DNA of 15,634 nt from Bacteroidales bacterium GP4 (GTDB lineage Bacteria; Bacteroidota; Bacteroidia; Bacteroidales; Muribaculaceae), in assembly GCA_001701065.1 (NCBI GenBank), contig DAAL01000070.1:1-15634 (forward strand). Reading direction: 5' to 3'. The notes beneath the pieces are model-generated. The model saw nothing but the letters and a program-made list of their open reading frames with translations, searched no databases and was not told the origin of the DNA. The position numbers and the translations under genes were made by a program. Positions within the stretch are counted from its first letter, which is position 1, and the number at the start of each line of letters is the position of its first letter. Shown in pieces: positions 7,374 to 14,893 of the stretch.

Positions 7374-8729
7374 ATGGACAAAAAGAGAATTGTAATATTG
7401 GGAGGAGGAGAAAGCGGAGTAGGTGCCGCGATCCTCGCCAAGGACAAAGGATTTGACGTGTTTTTGACCGACTTTGGCTCTATCCCGTCACACTATAAAG
7501 CCACTCTTGAGGAGGAAAATATTCCTTACGAGGAAGGCAAGCACACCGAGGAACTGATTCTGAACGCCGACGAGGTAATCAAAAGCCCCGGAGTGGCTCC
7601 CACGGTGCCTATAATGAAAAAAATAACCGCGCTTGGCATTCCGGTCATCTCCGAAATAGAGTTTGCCGGACGATATACCGATGCCAAGATGGTGTGCATA
7701 ACCGGTAGTAACGGAAAGACCACCACCACCCTGCTCACTTACCACATCCTTAAGAATGCCGGAGTTAATGTGGGTCTTGCCGGCAATGTGGGTAAAAGCC
7801 TTGCTTTGCAGGTGGCGCGTGAGAATTTTGACGTTTACGTGATAGAGTTGAGCAGTTTTCAGCTTGAAAACATGTACGACTTCAAGGCAAATGTGGCTGT
7901 GATGCTCAACATCACCCCTGACCACATGGACCGCTACGACTATAAGATGCAGAACTACGTAAACGCTAAATTCCGCATCATCCGCAACCAGACACCCGAG
8001 GATGCTTTCATCTTCTGGCAGGACGACCCCGTGATACAGGCACAACTGAAACAGGTGACCACCGAAGCTCAGATGTACCCGTTTGCCGAGCATTTGGAAA
8101 TGGGAACTAAGGCTTATGTGGACAACGACGATGAAGTTGTGTTCCATGCCGCGCACACTGACCTAATAATACCCCGCGGCGAACTGTCGCTGCACGGGCT
8201 CCACAACCTCTACAACTCCATGGCTGCCGGTTTGTCGGCTTGCATCCTTGACATAAAGAAGGACGAAATACGAGCCGCCCTTTCCGATTTTGAAGGCGTA
8301 GAGCACCGGTTGGAGTATGTGGACACTATCAAGGGCGTGCGTTATATCAACGATTCCAAAGCCACCAACGTCAACTCATGCTGGTACGCGCTTGAAAGTA
8401 TGCCCAAAAACGTAGTGCTTATTCTCGGCGGCAAGGACAAAGGCAACGACTACACTGAGATAGAACCCCTCGTTAAAGAAAAGGTAAAAGCCATTGTGTG
8501 CATGGGCAAGGACAACGCCAAGCTGCTCGACTTCTTCAGCGGAAAAGTGGCTGAAATACGCGACACTCATTCCATCGAAGAAGCCGTAAACACATGCGCC
8601 GAGATAGCCGGTTCAGGCGACACAGTGCTTCTTTCACCGTGCTGCGCAAGTTTCGACCTTTTCAAAAGCTACGAGGACCGCGGAGAGCAGTTCAAAAACC
8701 TCGTGCACAACCTAAACACCAAGCAATAA
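7374..8729 (+). CDS. murD: UDP-N-acetylmuramoyl-L-alanine:D-glutamate ligase
   Basis: Cytoplasmic Mur ligase of 451 aa that adds D-glutamate to UDP-MurNAc-L-alanine. The N-terminal nucleotide-binding fold opens with ILGGGESGVGAA (8-19). SPGVAP is at 71-76, the ATP loop ITGSNGKTTTT at 109-119, and ITPDHMDRY at 180-188. The carbamylated-Lys candidate is 199 (NAKFR). NDSKATN (326-332) is diagnostic for MurD. The C-terminal LSPCCASFDLFKSYEDRG (420-437) is the family's SPxxASFD motif. Length is in the usual range. ftsW begins 25 nt after its stop. Confidence 0.97.
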   Translation: MDKKRIVILGGGESGVGAAILAKDKGFDVFLTDFGSIPSHYKATLEEENIPYEEGKHTEELILNADEVIKSPGVAPTVPIMKKITALGIPVISEIEFAGRYTDAKMVCITGSNGKTTTTLLTYHILKNAGVNVGLAGNVGKSLALQVARENFDVYVIELSSFQLENMYDFKANVAVMLNITPDHMDRYDYKMQNYVNAKFRIIRNQTPEDAFIFWQDDPVIQAQLKQVTTEAQMYPFAEHLEMGTKAYVDNDDEVVFHAAHTDLIIPRGELSLHGLHNLYNSMAAGLSACILDIKKDEIRAALSDFEGVEHRLEYVDTIKGVRYINDSKATNVNSCWYALESMPKNVVLILGGKDKGNDYTEIEPLVKEKVKAIVCMGKDNAKLLDFFSGKVAEIRDTHSIEEAVNTCAEIAGSGDTVLLSPCCASFDLFKSYEDRGEQFKNLVHNLNTKQ

Positions 8730-8754
8730 ATCACTCCTCAACCTCATTTTAACA

Positions 8755-10092
8755 ATGGATCTCAACGATACAGCCAACACATTCGGCACCGACTCCGCCA
8801 CAATGACAGTCAATGCCTCCGAAAGTAAAGCCACGCCGGCTATAACCTATAAAAAGCATGGCGATAAATCCATTTGGGGCATATTCATTATTCTTTGTCT
8901 GGTATCGGTCATAGAACTCTACAGTGCCTCTTCACGCGAGGTGGCATCGGCGGGAGTGTACGGCCCCATCCTGCGTCACTGCGTGATGCTGATTGCGGGA
9001 GTGGGAATAGTGCTTGCGCTTGAACGCATCCACTACAAGTACTTCTTTGCTTTTGCCGGAACGGTGGCGTTTTTCAGTGTTGCCGCCATGGTGTACACGT
9101 CAGTGGCGGGAGATGTCATAAACGGAGCAAGGCGAAGCTTCTCCATAGCCGGCATCTCCCTTCAACCGTCCGAATTTATAAAGCTTTCGGCAGTGCTGGT
9201 CATAGCCAAAATAATGGCTAAATCACAGAAAGCCAAAGTAGTGGGTGTTAAGAACAAAGGCATTTACTTGTCGGCGGCAGTAGTGCTTCTGTTCGGCGGA
9301 GTGCTTATAAAGCAAGGACTCACCAACACCATCCTGCTCATGAGCATCAGTATCACCATGATGATTATCGGAGGCACCGAGTGGAAAAAACTGTTTGCCG
9401 TGATAGCGGTATACGCCGTCATGGCGGGGGCGTATCTTGTGCTTAAGCCTGACCGCGAGGACACTAAGATGGAACAGGCTATACAAGCCACCGGAGGAAC
9501 CGAGGCAGTGGCACAACGCCAGGGCACATGGAAAAACCGCGTCGACCGTTTCTTCGACCCGACACCGAAATACGAGCAGAAGATAACCGCCCAGAACCGC
9601 CAGGAGATGTACTCTTACATGGCGCAGGCTAACGGCGGAATCATAGGCGTATTCCCCGGAAATTCGCGTGAAACTGCGCGTCTGCCGCTTGCCTTCTCCG
9701 ACTATATCTTCGCCATAATTCTGGAGGACATAGGATTTGTGGGAGGATTCTGCCTTCTGCTGCTGTATCTTGCGCTATTGGCGAGAGCCGGTGTCATTGC
9801 CCGAAAGTGCCATAGGGCATTCCCTGTGCTGCTTGTGATGGGGTTGGCGGTGATGATTGTGCTGCAGGCGCTATTCCACATGGCTATCACCACCGGCACA
9901 TTCCCTGTGTCGGGACAGCCTTTGCCGCTCATCTCCAAAGGCGGCACATCCATTCTCGTCACGTCCATAGCCTTCGGAGCCATGTTGAGCGTAAGCCGCA
10001 CAGCCGTGCAGAACGGAACAAGGCAGGAAGTGAAGGACGAACTTAACACTCTCCCCGAAGAACTTAGAGCCAACAACCCGGTGCAATTTTAA
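8755..10092 (+). CDS. ftsW: SEDS-family septal peptidoglycan glycosyltransferase FtsW
   Basis: Multi-pass inner-membrane protein of 445 aa that polymerises lipid II into glycan strands at the septum, working with FtsI. A polar Thr/Ser-rich N-terminus of about 38 residues is predicted cytoplasmic. Around nine or ten hydrophobic helices follow. Family marks are NGARRSF (123-129), LQPSEFIKL (136-144), SDYIFAIILEDIGFVGG (315-331) and GQPLPLISKGGTS (387-399). Asp316 matches the catalytic Asp of RodA and FtsW (the TDFIFA motif). The loop usually read as QPDLGT is instead KQGLTNT (186-192), and the PExHTD context is LPLAFSD. I take these as Bacteroidota-type substitutions. RodA is the alternative SEDS name, but the dcw position makes FtsW clear. 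Confidence 0.95.
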   Translation: MDLNDTANTFGTDSATMTVNASESKATPAITYKKHGDKSIWGIFIILCLVSVIELYSASSREVASAGVYGPILRHCVMLIAGVGIVLALERIHYKYFFAFAGTVAFFSVAAMVYTSVAGDVINGARRSFSIAGISLQPSEFIKLSAVLVIAKIMAKSQKAKVVGVKNKGIYLSAAVVLLFGGVLIKQGLTNTILLMSISITMMIIGGTEWKKLFAVIAVYAVMAGAYLVLKPDREDTKMEQAIQATGGTEAVAQRQGTWKNRVDRFFDPTPKYEQKITAQNRQEMYSYMAQANGGIIGVFPGNSRETARLPLAFSDYIFAIILEDIGFVGGFCLLLLYLALLARAGVIARKCHRAFPVLLVMGLAVMIVLQALFHMAITTGTFPVSGQPLPLISKGGTSILVTSIAFGAMLSVSRTAVQNGTRQEVKDELNTLPEELRANNPVQF

Positions 10093-10115
10093 AGGGACTT
10101 TTTATTTTTCTTGAT

Positions 10116-11225
10116 ATGGAACAAAACAAAAAGATATTAATCAGCGGAGGAGGGACCGGAGGACACATCTTTCCGGCTCTTTCCATCGCAAATGCCATAA
10201 AACGCCGCCATCCCGATGCCCAAATCCTCTTTGTGGGTGCTGAAGGCAGAATGGAGATGGAACGTGTCCCCGCTGCGGGATATGAGATTGTAGGGCTTCC
10301 GGTGAGCGGATTCAACCGCAAGAAGTTGCTAAGTAACATCAAAGTGCTTTTCAGGCTTTTCAAGAGCATGATGAAAGCCAAGAATGTGCTTCGTGATTTT
10401 AAGCCTGACATAGCCATCGGGGTAGGGGGATACGCCAGCGGACCCATGCTTAAAGAAGCTCAGAAACACGGTGTCCCCACGCTCTTGCAGGAACAGAATT
10501 CCTACGCCGGTGTAACCAACAAGCTCCTCGCAAAGAAAGCCGATGCCATCTGTGTGGCTTACAGTGGCATGGAACGGTTCTTCCCGGCTGAAAAAATACA
10601 CCTTACAGGCAATCCCGTCCGAAAGGATATTCTCACCGCCGACATCACCCCGGAAGAAGCAAGAAAAGAACTCGGAGTGCCGCCTAACCGGAAATTGGTG
10701 CTTGTGATAGGGGGAAGCCTTGGCGCGAGAACCATCAATGAAAGCATAGCCAAGACTTTCAACATGATTGAGAAAGCCGGCGGTTACGTGCTGTGGCAAA
10801 CAGGAAAACTGTACGCCGACGAATGCAAGAAAATCGCCCAAAAGTACAACAACGTCGTTAAGGCAATGCCGTTTATCGCACGCATGGACCTCGCTTACCG
10901 TGCCGCCGATGTGGTAGTGTCGCGCGCCGGTGCCGGAACAATATCGGAACTTCAGTTGTTAGGAAAACCGACAATACTCATTCCGTCGCCCAATGTGGCG
11001 GAAGACCATCAGCGTAAAAACGCCGAGGCGCTCGTGGAAAAAGGAGCGGCGGTCATGATTCTTGACTGCGATGCAAGGGATCGATTGGGCAAGGAGATTG
11101 TGGCGTTGCTGAACGATAAGGAAAAGTGTGTTGCGCTTGCTGACAATGTTAGAAAAATGGCGTTGGAGGACGCTGACGAGAAAATTGTGGACATAATCGA
11201 CAATCTGCTTCAGAAAAATGGATAA
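10116..11225 (+). CDS. murG: UDP-GlcNAc:lipid I N-acetylglucosaminyltransferase MurG
   Basis: Membrane-associated GT28 glycosyltransferase of 369 aa that converts lipid I to lipid II on the cytoplasmic face. The N-domain glycine loop is SGGGTGGHIFPA (10-21), followed by GVGGYASGP (102-110) and EQNSYAGVTN (126-135). The C-domain carries GGSLGA (199-204), and the donor-sugar site is SRAGAGTISEL (269-279) with PSPNVAEDHQ (290-299). These match the three MurG G-loops and the UDP-GlcNAc pocket. Length is close to E. coli MurG (355). The 3' end overlaps murC by 8 nt, so the two genes are probably translationally coupled. Confidence 0.97.
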   Translation: MEQNKKILISGGGTGGHIFPALSIANAIKRRHPDAQILFVGAEGRMEMERVPAAGYEIVGLPVSGFNRKKLLSNIKVLFRLFKSMMKAKNVLRDFKPDIAIGVGGYASGPMLKEAQKHGVPTLLQEQNSYAGVTNKLLAKKADAICVAYSGMERFFPAEKIHLTGNPVRKDILTADITPEEARKELGVPPNRKLVLVIGGSLGARTINESIAKTFNMIEKAGGYVLWQTGKLYADECKKIAQKYNNVVKAMPFIARMDLAYRAADVVVSRAGAGTISELQLLGKPTILIPSPNVAEDHQRKNAEALVEKGAAVMILDCDARDRLGKEIVALLNDKEKCVALADNVRKMALEDADEKIVDIIDNLLQKNG

Positions 11226-12588
11226 GAAAAAAGTGTACTTCGCCGGTGCCGGAGGAATAGGGATGGCTGCTTTGGAACGTTACTACCTGTCGAAAGGATG
11301 TAAAGTAGCGGGATATGACCGCACTCCGTCGGACCTCACTCGGCAATTGGAGAAAGAAGGTGTGGCAATCACTTACGATGACAGCGTGGATGCTATTCCC
11401 CGCGACTTCATGGATGCGCCGCAGGAGGTGCTTGTTGTGTACACTCCGGCTCTTCCCGACAACCATCCTCAGCTTCAGTATTTCCGTTCCCAGGGGTACG
11501 AAGTCGCTAAGAGAGCCGCAGTATTAGGCAAAATCACCCGTGCCTCACGCGGTATATGCTTTGCCGGCACCCACGGCAAAACCACCACATCATCCATGGC
11601 GGCGCACATCCTCAACTCATGTCCCGTGGGCTGCAATGCGTTCCTGGGCGGAATACTACGCAATTACAACAGCAATCTGCTCCTGAGTGCGACTTCACCC
11701 TATTCGGTGATAGAAGCCGATGAATATGACCGTTCATTCCATCATCTGTCGCCTTACATTGCAGTGATAACAGCCACTGACCCTGACCATCTGGACATAT
11801 ACGGAACCGAGGAAGCTTATCTGGAAAGCTTCGCCCATTTCACCGAGCTTATCCACCCCGACGGCTTTCTTGTCGTGCATGAGGGCTTGAAACTGCATCC
11901 TCGTCCGCCCAAAGGGGTGAAAGTGTACACTTACAATAAGGAATCGGGCGACTTCCATGCCGCCAACATCCGCCGGAAAGACGGAACCATCCTCTTCGAT
12001 TTCGTCACTCCTGACGGAGCGGTAATCCCTGACATCGAATTGGGAGTGCCGGTGGAGATAAACATCGAGAACGCCGTGGCTGCGCTTGCAGCTTGTTACC
12101 TCACAGGCGACATGGTGCCTGACAACGCGCGCCGGGCTGTGGCATCGTTCATGGGACCTAAACGCCGTTTTGAGTTCTGGTTTAAAGCTCCCGGAAAAGC
12201 CATAATCGATGATTACGCCCATCACCCCGATGAACTGAAAGCGTCCATCAAGTCAGTGAAAGCTCTCTACCCTGACAAAAAAATCACTGTGGCGTTCCAG
12301 CCTCACCTCTACTCGCGCACCCGTGATTTCGCGCCTGAGTTTGCTCAAGCGTTGTCGCTTGCCGATGAAGTCATTCTTCTCGACATCTACCCTGCAAGGG
12401 AGCTTCCCATACCCGGAGTGACATCCGAAATCATCTTTAACCGCATAACTTCGCCCTCTAAAACACTTATAAGAAAGGAAGATTTGATAAAAACAATAAA
12501 AAATAGTAACTTTGAAATATTGTTGACTGTAGGAGCCGGCGACATATGCAATTATCTGCCCGAACTGGTGAAAACAGTCAAAGATTAA
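11218..12588 (+). CDS. murC: UDP-N-acetylmuramate:L-alanine ligase
   Basis: First Mur ligase of the pathway, 456 aa, adding L-alanine to UDP-MurNAc in the cytoplasm. The N-terminal glycine motif FAGAGGIGMAAL is at 8-19. The ATP loop AGTHGKTTT at 116-124 carries the His typical of MurC and Mpl. EADEYDRSF is at 166-174, DPDHLDIY at 188-195, DDYAHHPDE at 331-339, and the C-terminal domain includes PGVTSE. MPL (murein peptide ligase) shares the HGKTTT motif, but length and the dcw location favour MurC. The ATG lies inside the last codons of murG. The last part of the gene, about 12480-12515, is unusually AT-rich and contains a full-consensus promoter for the genes downstream. Confidence 0.95.
   Translation: MDKKKVYFAGAGGIGMAALERYYLSKGCKVAGYDRTPSDLTRQLEKEGVAITYDDSVDAIPRDFMDAPQEVLVVYTPALPDNHPQLQYFRSQGYEVAKRAAVLGKITRASRGICFAGTHGKTTTSSMAAHILNSCPVGCNAFLGGILRNYNSNLLLSATSPYSVIEADEYDRSFHHLSPYIAVITATDPDHLDIYGTEEAYLESFAHFTELIHPDGFLVVHEGLKLHPRPPKGVKVYTYNKESGDFHAANIRRKDGTILFDFVTPDGAVIPDIELGVPVEINIENAVAALAACYLTGDMVPDNARRAVASFMGPKRRFEFWFKAPGKAIIDDYAHHPDELKASIKSVKALYPDKKITVAFQPHLYSRTRDFAPEFAQALSLADEVILLDIYPARELPIPGVTSEIIFNRITSPSKTLIRKEDLIKTIKNSNFEILLTVGAGDICNYLPELVKTVKD
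12483..12514 (+). promoter_or_regulatory. Internal promoter inside murC, probably for ftsQ-ftsA-ftsZ
   Basis: TTTG (12483-12486) and TAACTTTG (12507-12514) are separated by exactly 20 bp. Both boxes match the Bacteroidales -33/-7 consensus without mismatch. The local DNA is much richer in A and T than the coding sequence around it. Transcription would start near 12521, about 87 nt before the ftsQ ATG, still within the last codons of murC. Confidence 0.7.
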
Positions 12589-12607
12589 GATATAAACCCT
12601 CTATGGC

Positions 12608-13501
12608 ATGAACCGATACGTTAAATGCATCATATCAATCTTGCTGATTAGCTACGTCATTTTAGCTGTCAGCTGGTCGCGTGCGCAGGCTTCCCGCATG
12701 ATGTGTACCGGATTGAACATCGAGGTCGCTGACACTGCCGGCTCCCGGTTTGTGCGTCCGCAGGAGATAGCCAAGGAGATAGGGGAGTCCCCTGACTCTA
12801 TATCGAAGAAGGCATTGGACTCTATCGACACTGACAGCATCGAACGCACGCTGCGGCGAATCGACAAGCTCGAAAACGCTGTGTGCGCCGTGATGACTGA
12901 CGGTTCTGTCAAGATTTCGGTATCGCCCATGCAGCCGGTGGCAAGAGTGTTTGAGGGCAACAAAAGCTATTACATCAACAAGGACGGAAAACGCATCTCA
13001 GCCAATGCCCATTACCACGTGAATGTACCCGTGATATCAGGCAAGTTCAATGACAGCTTTTCCGCAAGGGACCTGATTCCGCTGGTGTACTACATCAACT
13101 CTGACTCCACCTGGAACGCTCTCATCACCCACATAAAAGTCGATAATCCCAACAACATAATTCTTGTGCCCCTCATCCACGGTCATGTGATAAACATAGG
13201 CAACATGAACGACCTCGACGACAAATTCAGCCGCCTCATGATAGCCTACAAGGAAGTCTTGCCGGTGAAAGGATGGGATTTTTACGACACCCTATCGGTG
13301 AAATGGGAAAATCAGATTGTGGCGACACGCCGCAGCAAGAAACTGCACTCCGTAATCAGTGCCGTAGACCTCGAAGCTGAAAAGGAAGACCCCGACATAG
13401 GCACAATGCTCGTTGCCGGCGACAGTATAGGCATTCTGAAGAATAAACCCTCGATTATCCCTCAGAAGCCTGATTTAAAATTAAAAAACAAGCATATTTA
13501 A
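12608..13501 (+). CDS. ftsQ: Cell division protein FtsQ
   Basis: Bitopic division protein of 297 aa in the standard ftsQ position between murC and ftsA. A short cytoplasmic N-terminus leads into one hydrophobic helix (about residues 7-24). A POTRA-like segment (about 35-108, including VRPQEIAKEIG and ISVSPMQPVARVF) and a mixed beta domain to about 265 follow. In the family FtsQ recruits FtsL/FtsB and regulates the FtsWI synthase. The tail (about 275-297) is Lys/Pro-rich and probably disordered. Sequence conservation is low, so the call leans on topology and context. ddl, often next to ftsQ elsewhere, is absent. The ATG at 12608 is preceded by an ATG-GCA-TGA triplet (12603-12611) whose stop overlaps this start. 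Confidence 0.9.
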   Translation: MNRYVKCIISILLISYVILAVSWSRAQASRMMCTGLNIEVADTAGSRFVRPQEIAKEIGESPDSISKKALDSIDTDSIERTLRRIDKLENAVCAVMTDGSVKISVSPMQPVARVFEGNKSYYINKDGKRISANAHYHVNVPVISGKFNDSFSARDLIPLVYYINSDSTWNALITHIKVDNPNNIILVPLIHGHVINIGNMNDLDDKFSRLMIAYKEVLPVKGWDFYDTLSVKWENQIVATRRSKKLHSVISAVDLEAEKEDPDIGTMLVAGDSIGILKNKPSIIPQKPDLKLKNKHI

Positions 13502-13522
13502 CACGATAAAACCCCTAACATC

Positions 13523-14878
13523 ATGGACCCGAAATATATCGTCGCTCTTGAGATAGGAAGTTCTCACATCAGGGCTGCAGTCGGAACTGCCGATGCCGAC
13601 AATAATCTACAGCTTCTCGCCATTGAAGACGAGTTGGCTGTGGACGTAGTGCGTTATGGAATCATCCAGAATGTGGATGAAGTGAGTAACCGCGTGACAC
13701 GTCTTATCCGGAAGCTGGAGAACTATCCTTCGGTATCTCCCCGAAAAATAAAGGGCGTGTATGTGGGGATCGGAGGTCGTTCTGTGATGTCTACATCAAG
13801 GCAGGTGGTACGTCAGTTCGACGAAGAGACATCCATCTCTCCCAACATTATCGAACAGATGAAAGAGGAGGCGAAGATGCTGGCTCTTTCGGACAGAACC
13901 ATTCTGCAGACTCTCCCAAGAGACTACGTGGTGGATAATCTGCATGTCAACAATCCCGTCGGCACTCTCGGAAAGAACATCCGTGCCGAGATTAGCCTTA
14001 TTACTTGCAAGCCTAAGCTTGAAAGGAATCTTGAAGTGGCGTTGACTGACCGTCATCAGCTGTCGATTAAGGGCAAAATTCCTCGCCAGACAGCTATTGC
14101 CGACATGGTGCTGACTCAGGAAGAAAAGAGCCTCGGATGTATACTTGTGGACTTCGGTGCCGAAACCACCACCATGTCCATATACAAGAACAATGCTCTC
14201 CAGTTCCTGATAACCCTCCCCATAGGCTCACGAAACATCACCCGCGACATCATGTCGCTTAAGTTCTCCGAGGAACGCGCCGATGAGATAAAACGTGCCA
14301 TAGGCGACGCTTTCAACCCCGAGCCTAATTACCGCAAGCTCGACTTTGACGGTGACGCAGTGGAAGTCAATAACTACATCCGTGCGAGAGCCGGAGAGAT
14401 TGTGGCTAACATCGTGGAACAGGCTAAATACGCCGGTTTCATGCTTGAAGAGGACCTTCCGAGTGGCATTATACTTGTAGGCGGCGGTGCCAAGCTGAAA
14501 GGATTCAGTGACCTGCTGGCTGACCAGAGCAATCTGAAAGTGCGTCTCGGCACTGTGCCGTCAGGAATCAGGATAACAAATCCGAGTTGGCAGGGAATGG
14601 AGAAAATCGACATTATCGCCATTCTCGCCGAGGCTGTGCGCCGTGGTGCCGTGGACTGCATGGAGACACCTCCCGCAGTCGTGCCCCCGCAGGGTGGTTA
14701 TGAATATAGCGAAGAGGACGGCCCCGGTCCGGTTCCAAGAACTCGAAACGGCAGAAGCGGCAACAACGAGAACGACAAAAAGCCGAAAACGCCCCCCACG
14801 CCAAGTTTCTGGAAAAAAATAACCAACAAGGTCCAGCAGACCTTGACAAAAGATATATTTGAGGAGGACGACGAATAA
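13523..14878 (+). CDS. ftsA: Cell division protein FtsA (actin-like FtsZ membrane anchor)
   Basis: Actin-fold ATPase of 451 aa that tethers FtsZ filaments to the inner membrane and recruits later division proteins. The phosphate-1 motif is YIVALEIGSSHIRAAVG (5-21). The 1C subdomain follows (about 80-190), with the second phosphate motif VDFGAETTTMSIY (209-221). The adenosine motif is GIILVGGGAKLKGF (315-328). A low-complexity Pro/Gly/Asn linker at about 381-427 leads to a C-terminal amphipathic helix (SFWKKITNKVQQTLTKDIF, 428-446), the expected membrane-targeting sequence, and an acidic end. It lies 21 nt after ftsQ and 15 nt before ftsZ. The DNA of the C-terminal helix also contains a perfect inverted repeat (14827-14845). 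Confidence 0.96.
   Translation: MDPKYIVALEIGSSHIRAAVGTADADNNLQLLAIEDELAVDVVRYGIIQNVDEVSNRVTRLIRKLENYPSVSPRKIKGVYVGIGGRSVMSTSRQVVRQFDEETSISPNIIEQMKEEAKMLALSDRTILQTLPRDYVVDNLHVNNPVGTLGKNIRAEISLITCKPKLERNLEVALTDRHQLSIKGKIPRQTAIADMVLTQEEKSLGCILVDFGAETTTMSIYKNNALQFLITLPIGSRNITRDIMSLKFSEERADEIKRAIGDAFNPEPNYRKLDFDGDAVEVNNYIRARAGEIVANIVEQAKYAGFMLEEDLPSGIILVGGGAKLKGFSDLLADQSNLKVRLGTVPSGIRITNPSWQGMEKIDIIAILAEAVRRGAVDCMETPPAVVPPQGGYEYSEEDGPGPVPRTRNGRSGNNENDKKPKTPPTPSFWKKITNKVQQTLTKDIFEEDDE
14827..14845. repeat. Perfect 7-bp inverted repeat at the 3' end of ftsA
   Basis: CAAGGTC (14827-14833) and GACCTTG (14839-14845) pair perfectly around a CAGCA spacer. No T-tract follows, so it is not a normal terminator. 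It could be an RNA stem-loop or a DNA operator; it lies 9 bp upstream of a TATATTTG element. Confidence 0.6.
14854..14861 (+). promoter_or_regulatory. Possible -7 box ahead of ftsZ
   Basis: TATATTTG matches the Bacteroidales -7 consensus exactly and lies 33 nt before the first ftsZ ATG. No TTTG box is found 19-21 bp upstream, where the inverted repeat lies instead. It could be a regulated or weak promoter, or chance within the AT-rich ftsA tail. Confidence 0.3.
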
Positions 14879-14893
14879 TTACTTATCAACAAC

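Noticed and set aside
7488..8156. Long antisense open frame of 222 codons opposite murD
   Set aside because: It lies wholly within a clear murD gene, has no family resemblance, and is the kind of open shadow frame produced by the codon bias of the coding strand.
10081..10115. TATTTTTC ahead of murG as a -7 box
   Set aside because: One mismatch in the box and no TTTG-like element 19-21 bp upstream.
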